A DNA stretch of 64,000 nt from Candidatus Obscuribacterales bacterium. Lineage in GTDB: Bacteria; Cyanobacteriota; Vampirovibrionia; Obscuribacterales; Obscuribacteraceae. The position numbers and the translations under genes are program-made. Below are positions 17,681-27,300 of this stretch, one piece after another. The notes beneath the pieces were generated by a model that was given only the letters and a program-made list of their open reading frames with translations, made no database searches and was not told where the DNA came from. Where the stretch lies: contig JAIETF010000002.1 in NCBI GenBank assembly GCA_019745415.1, forward strand, positions 1 to 64,000. Direction: 5' to 3'. Within the stretch, counting starts at the first letter, position 1. Every line of letters starts with the position of its first letter.

Positions 17681-19246
17681 GCCCCAGGCAAAAGCTTTCT
17701 GAAATTTCTCGGCACGCTTTAAGCTGGCTTCGATCCAATCTCTTTTGGCTGCAAATGGTGCTTTCCTAAGGACACTGGCGCCCGAAACGGTCTGCACTGA
17801 ACGACGGGGAAGCTCATCTAGTTCATCTTTTAGAAGTTGTAGAAGTTCTTTGGCTACACTAATGCGATAGCGCGCTTGTTTGCGATCGTAATCGTCTAAA
17901 ACTCTGCCTATAAAAATGTTCTTGCCCGGCTTGAAAGTTGAATCGGTGTCTTTCGCCCCCATAGAGAGAGCATTTAGTTCGCGCACTAGATGCCCCGGGC
18001 AGAGTATCTCCGACTTACCTTCGCCGAAGCCCTCGACCTCTTTATAGTTGCTTGGCACTTCAAATACCGGGCTCCAGGTTATTCCTTCATCCCCTTCTTC
18101 AAATTGTCCGGCCACGGTTTCTTGCAGGCGCCAGACGCTTATATAAGGCACCATGGCTCTGACAAGCATTTTGTTCTCGGCTTTCAAGCTTGGCGTTTCT
18201 GCTTCTATCAGTTTTCGGTCTTTGTAGGGAAAGGACATTTGGGTGAGATAGAACTCTAGTTCTCTAATTGAGCGGGCTTTGAGAGGGCGCACGCCCGGTC
18301 TTATATCATTGCCTTCCAGCAAGGCGTGAATCTGAGCCAGTGATAAGACCATTTGGTTAAGTCTTTTGCCTTCTGCATCAAGACTGCCTATACAGTTGAA
18401 GCGAATGCCGTCCACACAAGAGTTGTCTTTTACGTATTGAAAAAGCTCCCGCCCGCTCATTTCGAAACAGGATTGCATACCGCACTTTTCCTTCGATGTT
18501 ATGGCGTCCACTAGGGCTGCATCTGAATAGAGAGCTTTATTGAGGCTTGCCTTACCTTCGTTTCCTTCCACCCAAAAGCGAGCCTCCAAAAGTAAATCTA
18601 CCTGGCCTTCGCAAGGCTTGACCAACGCCCGCTCAACCTGCATGGCTTCTGTCAATTCGCCGAGGCGAAAGAAATACTTCCGGCTTAGGTAGAGCGGTTC
18701 GTCTGCTGCTTTGCTCGCGGGCGAGATAAGTAGTCCATCAATTTGATCGGCCTTTTCTTGAATAAATCGAAAGAGTTCTTGTCCGTCTATTTTAACTGTA
18801 TTGCCCTGCTCAAGCGGTTTCTCGTAAAGCGCCAAAAGTGGTTGAGTTGCGTCGAGCAGTGGCTTCGGCGTTTGATACTTTTTCTTGGCCTTGTTCTTTT
18901 TGATTTTGCCGGCTTCTTCCGCTGTGATTTCAGGAACGATGAGCCCGCTTGTGTCGGTGAAAGGCAAATATTCGAAGTTATCGGGAATGTTTGTAGTAAA
19001 AAGAGGTTTGCCGCTCTGGTCGCAGGGAATGTGCCAGGTTTTATGATTTAGTATCGCCCGCAGTACCGTAGAAAACTTCGAATAATCACTTTCGGCAAAA
19101 AATGTTTCTTTCATCCATTGGTCGAAACGCTCTCTGTTGAGAGCTTCTTCCAGGCGATATTGCTCCAACAGTGGAGAAGGTCCGGCCTTAAAGCTGTTGC
19201 GAATTTCTCGGATGTCTTCGTAGTCTAGAAAGAGATTATCGAACAC
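17675..19246 (-). CDS. Unknown protein with SseB-like repeats
   Basis: The 523-residue product is soluble and acidic. It appears to contain repeated units: ELFRFIQEKADQIDGLLISP (about residue 155) and ELFQYVKDNSCVDGIRFNC (about 270) have the same spacing and pattern. The first unit is preceded by a WHIPCDQSGKPLFTTN region that resembles the start of SseB-type domains. SseB domains in Enterobacteria and Streptomyces have poorly defined functions, so I infer none here. It sits 5 bases downstream of rlmN on the same strand and is probably co-transcribed with it. The similarity is by eye only. Confidence 0.6.
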   Translation of the reverse strand: MFDNLFLDYEDIREIRNSFKAGPSPLLEQYRLEEALNRERFDQWMKETFFAESDYSKFSTVLRAILNHKTWHIPCDQSGKPLFTTNIPDNFEYLPFTDTSGLIVPEITAEEAGKIKKNKAKKKYQTPKPLLDATQPLLALYEKPLEQGNTVKIDGQELFRFIQEKADQIDGLLISPASKAADEPLYLSRKYFFRLGELTEAMQVERALVKPCEGQVDLLLEARFWVEGNEGKASLNKALYSDAALVDAITSKEKCGMQSCFEMSGRELFQYVKDNSCVDGIRFNCIGSLDAEGKRLNQMVLSLAQIHALLEGNDIRPGVRPLKARSIRELEFYLTQMSFPYKDRKLIEAETPSLKAENKMLVRAMVPYISVWRLQETVAGQFEEGDEGITWSPVFEVPSNYKEVEGFGEGKSEILCPGHLVRELNALSMGAKDTDSTFKPGKNIFIGRVLDDYDRKQARYRISVAKELLQLLKDELDELPRRSVQTVSGASVLRKAPFAAKRDWIEASLKRAEKFQKAFAWGG

Positions 19247-19251
19247 CTAGC

Positions 19252-20331
19252 TTACCTGGCTTCAATGAATTTATTGTGCAATTGTCCGCAAGCGGCATCT
19301 ATGTCTGTACCGCGCTCCAGTCTAATGGTTACTGTTTTGCCGGAACGCCCGGCAATATCTCTAAAGCGTTTCTGGGTGGATATATCGGGGCGACCGTACA
19401 GAACCACACCTTCTTTATTTCTGGTGGGGTTGAAAGGGATGAGATTGATATTGCAGTGCAAGTCTCCAACCAATTCGGCTAATTGTCTGGCTTGGTTTTC
19501 CGAGTCGTTGATACCTTCTAAGAGAACATATTCTATTGTTACTCTGCGCCTGGTTGTATTGACATAGTCGCGCACCGCTTCCATGACTTTGTGAATTGGG
19601 TACTTGGTTGTGATCGGCACGATCTCTTCGCGGGTGGCGCGGTCTGGCGCGTGCAGCGAAAGAGCGAGGGTGATGGGTAGATTGGCGGCGGCTAGTTGGT
19701 TGATGCCCGGTACGATGCCTGATGTGGAGACTGTTATATGTCTTGCCCCGATACCGACCGAGTTCATAAGAGTCTTGATCGATTCAATCACTGTGTCTGT
19801 ATTGAGCAGAGGCTCGCCCTGCCCCATATAGACTATGTTAGCCACACGCTTGCCGCTTTCTCTCTGAATACTCATCACCTGATCGACAATTTCTTGGTGA
19901 TTGAGATTGCGCTTAAAGCCTAGATAACCGGTGGCGCAGAAAGTACAACCAACTGCACAACCCACTTGCGAAGAGAGGCAAGCCGAAAGGCTGTCGCGGT
20001 CATCAAAGGCGATCAAGACCGATTCAATCAACTGGCCGTCCGGCAGTTCGAATAAATATTTGCGAGTGCCGTCTTTGCTGACCTCTAGGTGAGCCAGTTT
20101 TAAAAGTTGAATTTCGGCTACTTCCTTAAGCTTAATTCGCAATTCTTGGCCCAGGTCGGTCATTTCGTCGAAAGACTTCGCCCATTTTGCGTAAATCCAA
20201 CTATGTATTTGTTTCGCTCTAAATTTTGGTAATCCGAGACTATCTGTGAATTCGGTCAGTTCGGCCAGGGTCAGACCAGACAGCACCTTCTTGCTTGTCT
20301 TAGATTGTTCTGATGAAGTTTCCTTATCCAA
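19252..20331 (-). CDS. rlmN: 23S rRNA (adenine-2503-C2)-methyltransferase RlmN
   Basis: RlmN is a radical SAM enzyme that methylates A2503 of 23S rRNA and A37 of some tRNAs. The iron-sulfur motif CAVGCTFC gives cysteines 125, 129 and 132. The mechanistic cysteines are in SACLSSQ (118) and, near the C-terminus, DAACGQL. MGQGEPLLN and STSGIVPGI are the SAM-binding elements. At 359 residues its length is normal. It is divergent from secA across a 260-base gap and reads into the SseB-like gene. Confidence 0.96.
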   Translation of the reverse strand: MDKETSSEQSKTSKKVLSGLTLAELTEFTDSLGLPKFRAKQIHSWIYAKWAKSFDEMTDLGQELRIKLKEVAEIQLLKLAHLEVSKDGTRKYLFELPDGQLIESVLIAFDDRDSLSACLSSQVGCAVGCTFCATGYLGFKRNLNHQEIVDQVMSIQRESGKRVANIVYMGQGEPLLNTDTVIESIKTLMNSVGIGARHITVSTSGIVPGINQLAAANLPITLALSLHAPDRATREEIVPITTKYPIHKVMEAVRDYVNTTRRRVTIEYVLLEGINDSENQARQLAELVGDLHCNINLIPFNPTRNKEGVVLYGRPDISTQKRFRDIAGRSGKTVTIRLERGTDIDAACGQLHNKFIEAR

Positions 20332-20591
20332 CTTTTACTCCCGTTTTTTCATGCTTGCGGTGTCATTTCGCTTCTTGACGTCTTCTTCCCGCTCGGGCTT
20401 GCCGCCCCGGCTTTCTTGCCCCTCCGATAATAGCAGTCCGGCCGCCGCAAAGGGTGACATATCAAGGGGATTCTACCAAGATGTTAAAATAGGCTTTGTT
20501 GCAAGAGTATTGTGGCGAAAGGAGGGTTAAACTACTCCTTTGGCAATTGTTCTGCGTGTTTTGTGCCTTCGGGCAGGAGTTAGGTGAAAGA

Positions 20592-23500
20592 ATGAGTAAT
20601 TGGGACGACGGCGTCAAGAACTTCGTCAAGAAGCTGTTTGGCGACACCAATGAGAAGCGCGTGAAAGCGCTCAAGCCTTACGTTGTCAGGGCTAATTCTT
20701 TTGCCGATGCCTTCACTAAGCTCAGCGACGATGAACTGAAGGGCAAAACAGCCGAATTTAAGCAGAGAATTGAGAATGCTCTGAAAGATGTGCCCGAAGT
20801 CAAACTTTTAGCCGATGATGTGCCGAAAATGCCTGGGCAGATTCGCACCATGAAAGACAAAGCTTTGGCTGAAGTGTTAGAGAGTATCTTGCCTGAAGCT
20901 TTTGCCGTCTGCCGCGAAGCCGGTTCTCGCGTACTTAATATGCGGCACTTTGATGTGCAGTTCATGGGCGGCGCCGCCCTGCATTTTAATAAAATTGCCG
21001 AGATGCGCACCGGTGAAGGTAAAACCCTTGTGGCCACCTTGCCTACCTATCTCAATGCTCTGGCCGGTCGTGGCGCTCACGTGGTTACAGTCAACGACTA
21101 CCTCGCTCGCCGCGACTCCGAGTGGATGGGGCGTCTCTATGGTTTCCTCGGTCTTTCTACTGGTCTGGTTTATTCGCATCAGCCCGATTGGGAAAAAGCC
21201 ACCGCTTATCAGGCTGATATCACCTATGGTACCAACCATGAATATGGTTTCGATTATCTGCGCGACAATATGCGCAAATCTCTCGATGAACTTGTGCAGA
21301 GACCTTATTACTTTGCCATCGTTGACGAAGTAGACAATATTCTCATTGACGAGGCTCGTACTCCTTTAATTATTTCCGGCTATCCACGCGAGTCTTTCAT
21401 CGAGCTTTATGTGCGTATGTCGCAAGTTTCGCCCTTGCTTGAGCGTGGCAAAGATAAAGACGATGAAGACTGCGATTATTATGTCGATGAGAAGCAGCGT
21501 AATGTCTTGTTGACCGAACGGGGCATAGTCAACGCCGAGAAAATGCTCGGTGTCGACGACCTTTTCGACATGCATCATAACTATGCCCATCACCTCACCC
21601 AGGCGCTGCGGGCTAAAGAGATCTATAAGCTCAACACCGACTATGTTATTGTCCCCAACGAAGAAGGCAAGCCCGAAGTCACCATCGTAGACGAATTTAC
21701 CGGTCGTATGATGCAGGGACGCCGCTGGAGTGATGGTCTGCACCAGGCGATCGAAGCTAAAGAAAGGGTGCCGATTCAAGAAGAAACAATGACTTTTGCT
21801 TCCATCACCTATCAGAACCTGTTCAGGCTCTACCCCAAGCTCTCGGGTATGACCGGCACAGCCATGACTGAAGCGCCCGAGTTCGCCAAGATTTACAACC
21901 TCGACGTTGTTTCCATACCGACCAATAAAGAATCGCGCCGTGTCGATCATCCCGACGTCATCTATAAAAATGAGCGCATGAAATATATTTCGGTGGTGGA
22001 AGAGATTGTCGACCTTCACCAGTCTGGGCGTCCGGTGCTGGTCGGTACAGTTTCTATTGAAAGGTCTGAGCTTATTGATGAGATGCTCACCAAACCCGGC
22101 CCGATGAATGAGTTTCTGCTCTGGAAAGTTAAGCGGCTGGAAGAAATTATGAAAAGGCGCGGCTTGGAAGGCGACAGAACAGCAGCCTTGAGCAAGATCT
22201 TAGAGCGCCCTGGTCAGATTGATGCCGAGAAGTTTGAAGAAGTGGTGAAGAAACTGGAGGGTGAACTATCCAAAGAAGAGGAGTTTCTGGACCGTTTATT
22301 CTCTACTTTGCGCACAGCAAAAGTGGTTTCGGCAATTAGAAAAGGCATTCCACATTCTGTTTTGAATGCTAAGTTGCATGAGAAAGAAGCGATGATTGTC
22401 GCCCAGGCCGGGCGGAAAGGGGCTGTCACCATAGCCACCAACATGGCTGGTCGCGGTACCGATATCTTGCTGGGTGGTAATGCCGAGTATCTGGCAAAAG
22501 AAAAGCTCGCCAAAGACTATAGCCCGGAAGATTTGCACTCAGACCCTGAAAAAATGGCTGAGTATGAGGCTCGTCTCAAAGAGCTGACAAAAGAAATGAA
22601 AGTGCAGACCGATAAGGAGCACGAAGAAGTCACCAAACTTGGTGGCTTGCATATTATCGGTACCGAGCGCCACGAAGCTCGACGCATCGACAACCAGCTC
22701 AGGGGGCGTGCCGGTCGTCAGGGAGACCCTGGTTCGACGCGTTTCTTCCTCTCATTGGAAGACCAACTCATGCGCATTTTCGGCGGGCAGGCGATTTCGC
22801 GACTGATGGATCTCATTAAGGCCGACGAAGATATGCCAATCGAGTCGGGTATGGTCACTAATTCAATTGAAGGTGCCCAGAAGAAAGTAGAAGCGCACCA
22901 CTTCGATATGCGTAAGCATGTCTTGCAGTATGACGACGTGCTTAGCACGCAGCGTGAAGTGATTTATCGCGAACGCAGAAGAATTCTAGAAAAAGCCGAC
23001 CTGCGCGAAGGCATGCTAGACATGCTGAAAGAGCACCTCGATTTGGTTCTGGAAGCGCATCTAGATCCCGATTCGCCGCCCGATCTTTTTGAGGAGACCG
23101 GCTTGCCTCAAGCTCTTCAGGCTCTAGCTCTAGATATTCCGATGTTGCACGATGTCAAAGTGGAAGAACTGAAAGGTCTCTCTTACGAGGATATGCGTGA
23201 AAAACTTTGGGATGCGGTAGAGCTGGCCTATAAAGTTAGAGAAGAGCATGTCGGACTGGAAGAGATGCGCGAGTTTGAGCGTCAGGTCTTGTTGCACAAC
23301 ATAGATAGTAAGTGGGTCGATTATCTGCACAATATCGATCTCTTGCGCGAAGGCATACAACTTAGAGCTTATGCCCAGAAAGACCCGCTGCAAGAATACA
23401 AACGCGAAGCATTCAATATGTTCAATCAACTCTTGCGCTCTATTCAAGCCGAGTCGATTCAGCAAATATTCAGGGCGCAGCCTCAACCTGAGCCCATGGA

Positions 23501-23840
23501 AATCTTCGACATTTCCCAGATCACACCAGAGATGCTCGACCCCAGCCAGTTGCCGGAAGGGGTCAGCGCCGAGGAGTTCCTCAACATTTTGCAAATGGAA
23601 GTTTTGAGGCAGCAAGGTCTTACTCCCGAAATGTTGGAGGAGATGATCGAAAGCGGCAATATCGAGATTGTTGCCGAAGGCGAAGAAGCTTTGCAACGCG
23701 CCATCCAAGACGGCACCGAAGCTGTGGCTGAATCGCATCAAGCCCAAGAGTCTGAAGCCGAATTAGAGAAGGTGATTGAACCAGCTTTGGAACCTGCTTT
23801 AGAGAGGCATTCTGATACGGCAGCCGGCAAGGAAAGCTAA
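20592..23840 (+). CDS. secA: Preprotein translocase ATPase SecA
   Basis: SecA drives proteins through SecYEG. Walker A (MRTGEGKTLVATL), the DEAD-like box (IVDEVDNILIDEARTPLIISG region), GRQGDPGSTRF and TNMAGRGTDILLGG are all present. I choose ATG 20592 (MSNWDDGVKNF), giving 1082 residues. This is longer than the usual 830-960: there is a charged insertion of about 80 residues after the GTVSIERSE motif (near residue 515), and a long acidic C-terminus. The usual zinc-binding CxCxnCH tail that contacts SecB is missing. The stop overlaps the tsaB start by one base. Confidence 0.96.
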   Translation: MSNWDDGVKNFVKKLFGDTNEKRVKALKPYVVRANSFADAFTKLSDDELKGKTAEFKQRIENALKDVPEVKLLADDVPKMPGQIRTMKDKALAEVLESILPEAFAVCREAGSRVLNMRHFDVQFMGGAALHFNKIAEMRTGEGKTLVATLPTYLNALAGRGAHVVTVNDYLARRDSEWMGRLYGFLGLSTGLVYSHQPDWEKATAYQADITYGTNHEYGFDYLRDNMRKSLDELVQRPYYFAIVDEVDNILIDEARTPLIISGYPRESFIELYVRMSQVSPLLERGKDKDDEDCDYYVDEKQRNVLLTERGIVNAEKMLGVDDLFDMHHNYAHHLTQALRAKEIYKLNTDYVIVPNEEGKPEVTIVDEFTGRMMQGRRWSDGLHQAIEAKERVPIQEETMTFASITYQNLFRLYPKLSGMTGTAMTEAPEFAKIYNLDVVSIPTNKESRRVDHPDVIYKNERMKYISVVEEIVDLHQSGRPVLVGTVSIERSELIDEMLTKPGPMNEFLLWKVKRLEEIMKRRGLEGDRTAALSKILERPGQIDAEKFEEVVKKLEGELSKEEEFLDRLFSTLRTAKVVSAIRKGIPHSVLNAKLHEKEAMIVAQAGRKGAVTIATNMAGRGTDILLGGNAEYLAKEKLAKDYSPEDLHSDPEKMAEYEARLKELTKEMKVQTDKEHEEVTKLGGLHIIGTERHEARRIDNQLRGRAGRQGDPGSTRFFLSLEDQLMRIFGGQAISRLMDLIKADEDMPIESGMVTNSIEGAQKKVEAHHFDMRKHVLQYDDVLSTQREVIYRERRRILEKADLREGMLDMLKEHLDLVLEAHLDPDSPPDLFEETGLPQALQALALDIPMLHDVKVEELKGLSYEDMREKLWDAVELAYKVREEHVGLEEMREFERQVLLHNIDSKWVDYLHNIDLLREGIQLRAYAQKDPLQEYKREAFNMFNQLLRSIQAESIQQIFRAQPQPEPMEIFDISQITPEMLDPSQLPEGVSAEEFLNILQMEVLRQQGLTPEMLEEMIESGNIEIVAEGEEALQRAIQDGTEAVAESHQAQESEAELEKVIEPALEPALERHSDTAAGKES

Positions 23841-24715
23841 TGCTTTTCCTTTCTTTTGCCGGCGTCGGACATGATCTGGCTGTAGCTCTCATCGAGGGGG
23901 ACGCCCAGTCTGAACCTCTGGTTTTGAGCGAAGAACGACTTGATTTTTCGGGCATGACCTCAGAGCGGCAAGGTACTGTTTCTTCGCTGATACCAACCAT
24001 AGATAGGCTTTTCAAAGATGCTGGTCGAAGCAAGGCACAGTTGCAAGCAATAATTGTCGGCACCGGCCCTGGTGGCTTTACAGCGGTGCGAGTTCTATTG
24101 GTTACTGCTCGCACTCTAGCCCAAGTCATGGGTCTGCCCTTGATTGGCATCAATGCTTTGGAAGGCTCGGCGCTGCAGATGGCAGAGCGCGATTATGGCG
24201 ACATGCTGATGCCGGAGGGAAGCAAATTGCGACTTTGCATCATCAAAGAAGCCTCTAAGACCCATTGTTATGCTGCTGTCTATTCTATTAAAAGGGTTGG
24301 GGCTCTCTTTGACCTCAATATCGAGCTTGGTGATCTGGCACCCTCTTACTGGACCCTGGCTGAAACACTTACTTTTCTGAAAGAATTGGAAGAGCCGAAG
24401 GACGATGGGGGTTCTGATAAAACCTATCTAGATAAATTCTATTCAGATAAAGTCTATGCTGATGCCGGTGCCCTGGCAAAATTGAAGCAGTTTGCCGACC
24501 AGTCATTGCATCGCCTTTCTTCTGTGCGAGTCATTGAAGACCCGTTGCATCCCGTAAAGAATATGGCCGTCAGCCAGGCTAAACTAGGCATTCTTAGGTT
24601 ATCTTTGTCAAAAGAGTCTTTCTTAGACTTTATGAAGGTGGAACCCTTGTACTTAAGAGGGGCGTCGGTGACGCTCAAAAAAGATGGTGTTGTACAAAGA
24701 GTCGAGAGTCATTGA
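23840..24715 (+). CDS. tsaB: tRNA threonylcarbamoyladenosine protein TsaB
   Basis: TsaB is the non-catalytic partner of TsaD in making t6A37 in tRNAs that read ANN codons. The ASKHA-type fold is shown by the N-terminal LSFAGVGHDLAVAL and the diagnostic GTGPGGFTAVRVLLVTAR near residue 75, equivalent to GPGSFTGLRIG. At 291 residues it is somewhat longer than the 230 typical of the family, with an inserted acidic stretch near 185-205. It overlaps secA by one base and rimI by 32 bases, so the three are translationally linked. The tsaB-rimI pairing is common in bacteria. Confidence 0.88.
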   Translation: MLFLSFAGVGHDLAVALIEGDAQSEPLVLSEERLDFSGMTSERQGTVSSLIPTIDRLFKDAGRSKAQLQAIIVGTGPGGFTAVRVLLVTARTLAQVMGLPLIGINALEGSALQMAERDYGDMLMPEGSKLRLCIIKEASKTHCYAAVYSIKRVGALFDLNIELGDLAPSYWTLAETLTFLKELEEPKDDGGSDKTYLDKFYSDKVYADAGALAKLKQFADQSLHRLSSVRVIEDPLHPVKNMAVSQAKLGILRLSLSKESFLDFMKVEPLYLRGASVTLKKDGVVQRVESH

Positions 24716-25271
24716 AATAAGCCCGCTCACAGTCGCCGACCTCGACCAGGTAATGGAGATAGACCCGGTTGCCTTCGGCTCGCATCACTGGACCAGGCAG
24801 TCCTTTATCAACGAACTGGCTAATCCCAAAGGGTTTTATTATGCCGCCCGTCTCGCCGACTCCGATCGAGTCTTGGGCTATTCCGGTTTCTGGCGGGTGG
24901 AAGATGAGGCTCATATAACCACTTTGGCTGTGCATCCTGACTTTAGAAGGCAGAAAGTGGGTGAGAAACTCCTCATAAACGATATTATTCAAGCCCGGAA
25001 ACTTCTCGCCGATTGGCTCACGCTTGAGGTGCGGGTCTCAAACCAGGCGGCGCAGAAGCTTTATGAACGCTTTGGCTTCAAATCTCTGGGGATAAGACCA
25101 AACTATTATCTAGACAATGATGAAGACGCCATGATTCTCTGGACTGATAGGCTCAATTCGCCTGCTTTCATGACTCTGTTTGAAGAGCGTTTGAGAGAGA
25201 ACGGCTGGCTGGAACAGCACAATCTCAGTCTGGAGTCTCTGCATGAACTCTTCGGCATAGTGGGCGGTTAA
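24684..25271 (+). CDS. rimI: Ribosomal protein S18-alanine N-acetyltransferase RimI
   Basis: RimI acetylates the N-terminal alanine of ribosomal protein S18. The GNAT fold is visible: ITTLAVHPDFRRQKVGEKLL is the acetyl-CoA-binding motif A, and LEVRVSNQAAQKLYERFGF is motif B. The start is an ATG 32 bases inside the end of tsaB. At 195 residues it is longer than the usual 150, with an extra C-terminal helical tail after the GNAT domain. A hairpin directly follows. Confidence 0.85.
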   Translation: MVLYKESRVIEISPLTVADLDQVMEIDPVAFGSHHWTRQSFINELANPKGFYYAARLADSDRVLGYSGFWRVEDEAHITTLAVHPDFRRQKVGEKLLINDIIQARKLLADWLTLEVRVSNQAAQKLYERFGFKSLGIRPNYYLDNDEDAMILWTDRLNSPAFMTLFEERLRENGWLEQHNLSLESLHELFGIVGG

Positions 25272-25315
25272 GCGGCTTTTAGGTAAAAACGAGAATTTCT
25301 TCATTTTTTAGCCGC
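25272..25315 (+). terminator. Terminator-like hairpin after rimI
   Basis: GCGGCT (25272-25277) pairs with AGCCGC (25310-25315), with inner AAAAA/TTTTT arms. It begins at the base after the rimI stop and should end the secA-tsaB-rimI transcript. Confidence 0.5.
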
Positions 25316-25414
25316 AATGTAAATACAATGGATATCTTCAGGGCTTGACTAGTGGTGAGCATCCCTAAGACAATAGCTTTGAATTAGAGTGCGGCTAAAT
25401 ATCAGGGTAGGTTC

Positions 25415-26254
25415 TTGCGCAGAACACAACAAGTAGCTCGTATAAAGCGTAAATCGACGGTTGGTCAGGTCGTGATGACCATGCTTTCTGTTTTGATTAT
25501 GTTTTTGGCTGCTTTTACCGCTCTAGCGGTGCCGGTTCCTACCCAGCGCAATCTGGTCAATTTTATCGATAACCGTGTCAGAGTCGGGGCCCAGTCTTTA
25601 CCGGTCAAGGCGCAGGAAAAGGTCTTTAAGATCTATCCCGAGCTTAAGTCGGCGCCCCCTGCTTATCGCAATCACTATTACTGCCCTTTGGCGCCGGCTG
25701 CAGTTGTGGTCGGCTATATCTTGGGACCGGCCCTTTCGGCTTTGGCAGTTGGCATTTTCTTGTTTCTCGGTTTAGCTGGTCCTTTCTTTGGCGTGCATGC
25801 CTTCGCCGGTGGTGGCGGGCTGTCTTATTGCTATGAGCCCGGCTTTGGTTATTTATTGGCTCTCATCCCCACAGCTTTTGTAGCCGGCATGATTACTCGT
25901 GGTAAGCGCACCAGCCTTTCTCAGCTTCTTGGCGTAGCCGGTGGTTTGACGGTTACTCATCTTTCCGGGCTGATGTACCTCTTCGGTTCGGTTCTGGTTT
26001 CTTATCTCATCAACGGTAATTCAGCAGCGCTTTCCTGGCAGCCTTGGGTCTTTGAACTGGCTCGCAATATGACCTGGTACCCCTTGCCCTTTGATGTTAT
26101 TGCCGCTGTCGCCCTCATTGGTATAGGTTTTCCTTTCCGCTGGTTGGCTTCTACTTTGAGTGCTCCCGATATCGCCCGCTCTAATTCGGCAGCAGAAAAT
26201 AGTGATGCCGTGCCCTTTGCCGGCGAGCGCCTGGAAAGCGTCGAGTACGTCTGA
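25415..26254 (+). CDS. BioY-like membrane protein (biotin transporter S-component)
   Basis: The protein (279 residues from a TTG) has about six hydrophobic segments. The stretch GYILGPALSALAVGIFLFLG, followed by a Gly-rich loop (FAGGGGLSY) and GFGYLLALIPTAFVAGMI, matches the core of BioY, the biotin-binding subunit of ECF transporters. The N-terminus carries a long extra segment (residues 1-90), including a first transmembrane helix and an extracellular-looking stretch, that BioY usually lacks. Its stop overlaps the metallophosphoesterase start (TGATG). No ECF ATPase genes are next to it, but BioY often works with a shared energising module or alone. Confidence 0.7.
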   Translation: MRRTQQVARIKRKSTVGQVVMTMLSVLIMFLAAFTALAVPVPTQRNLVNFIDNRVRVGAQSLPVKAQEKVFKIYPELKSAPPAYRNHYYCPLAPAAVVVGYILGPALSALAVGIFLFLGLAGPFFGVHAFAGGGGLSYCYEPGFGYLLALIPTAFVAGMITRGKRTSLSQLLGVAGGLTVTHLSGLMYLFGSVLVSYLINGNSAALSWQPWVFELARNMTWYPLPFDVIAAVALIGIGFPFRWLASTLSAPDIARSNSAAENSDAVPFAGERLESVEYV

Positions 26255-27300
26255 TGCAAGGCAAGATCATCTGGTATTTGATCATGCTTCTATGGAAGCA
26301 GAAGCGCAAAAAGAAAGTAGCGCCTAAGGTGAAACCGGCTTTGAACGGCCGACTGCTTGGTTTAGGGTTATTCGCCTTCTCTGGACTTTCTCTGGCAGGG
26401 CTGGCCTTGTTCTATTACGGCACCAAGATTGAAACTCGCAGATATCGCCTGGAGAATCTTGAAGTAGAGACAGAACAAGAGTCACTAATGCCTCTTATTG
26501 CCGCTGTCAACGCCGATGATGCTACCGCTAAGGCTGGCAGACCCTTGCGTCGTTACCAGAATCTCAAGATTTTGCATCTTTCAGACCTGCATCTGAGCGG
26601 GCAAGACGACCACAAAGTGGAGTTTATTCGTGGTATCACCGATGATGACTATGATCTAGTAGTTTTGACCGGCGATGTCTTTGAGTTTGAGCACGGGCTC
26701 AAGTACGGCGAGCATTTGCTGAGCCGCAAGCCGAGGTTGGGCGCCTATGCCGTTTTCGGCAACCACGACTATTATGATTACTCCATTCTCAATAAAACCC
26801 TGGGACGGGTAGTGCGAAAACTTAGGCACCCGGCCCAGAAGAAAGATGTTACGCCTCATGCTCAAGCTCTGGTAAAAGGTGGCTTTGTGCCACTTGTCAA
26901 TGAATCTGTGCACTTAGCCGACGAGAATATCTTTATCGTCGGTATCGATTATCCCGGAATCGCACCCGAGCATTTGCAAACTATTATGGATAGGGCTCCG
27001 GCCGCGGCTCTCAAGCTAGGTCTCTTTCATTTACCCAAGAAACTGGATATGCTTGCGCAAGCGGGCTTCCATCTTGCTTTCGGCGGGCATACTCATGGCG
27101 GGCAGGTGCGCCTGCCTGGTTTTGGCGCCTTGGTTACAGATTCTGAGCTGGAGCGTCATGAGGCGAGCGGCTTGATTAAGCGAGGCTCCACCACTTTTCA
27201 TATATCACGTGGTCTAGGCGCCGACCCGCGCAGTAATATCAGATTGTTTTGCCCGCCGGCTGCAACTGTTATTGAACTGCGTCACGGTCTATACGTTTAG
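26254..27300 (+). CDS. Membrane-anchored calcineurin-like metallophosphoesterase
   Basis: One transmembrane helix (about residues 31-50) anchors a metallophosphoesterase domain with all metal motifs: LHLSDLHL, VVLTGDVFEFEHG, FGNHDYY and GGHTHGGQVRLP. This architecture is that of the YkuE/YaeI type, some of which hydrolyse UDP-2,3-diacylglucosamine or other phosphodiesters; the substrate here is not clear. The start overlaps the BioY stop, which implies coupled translation. The 3' end overlaps the convergent gene at 27269 by 32 bases. Confidence 0.85.
   Translation: MQGKIIWYLIMLLWKQKRKKKVAPKVKPALNGRLLGLGLFAFSGLSLAGLALFYYGTKIETRRYRLENLEVETEQESLMPLIAAVNADDATAKAGRPLRRYQNLKILHLSDLHLSGQDDHKVEFIRGITDDDYDLVVLTGDVFEFEHGLKYGEHLLSRKPRLGAYAVFGNHDYYDYSILNKTLGRVVRKLRHPAQKKDVTPHAQALVKGGFVPLVNESVHLADENIFIVGIDYPGIAPEHLQTIMDRAPAAALKLGLFHLPKKLDMLAQAGFHLAFGGHTHGGQVRLPGFGALVTDSELERHEASGLIKRGSTTFHISRGLGADPRSNIRLFCPPAATVIELRHGLYV

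Noticed and set aside
25345..25374. Promoter for the BioY-like gene (TTGACT, 18 bases, GACAAT)
   Set aside because: The minus-35 is good but the minus-10 match is poor; not enough to list.
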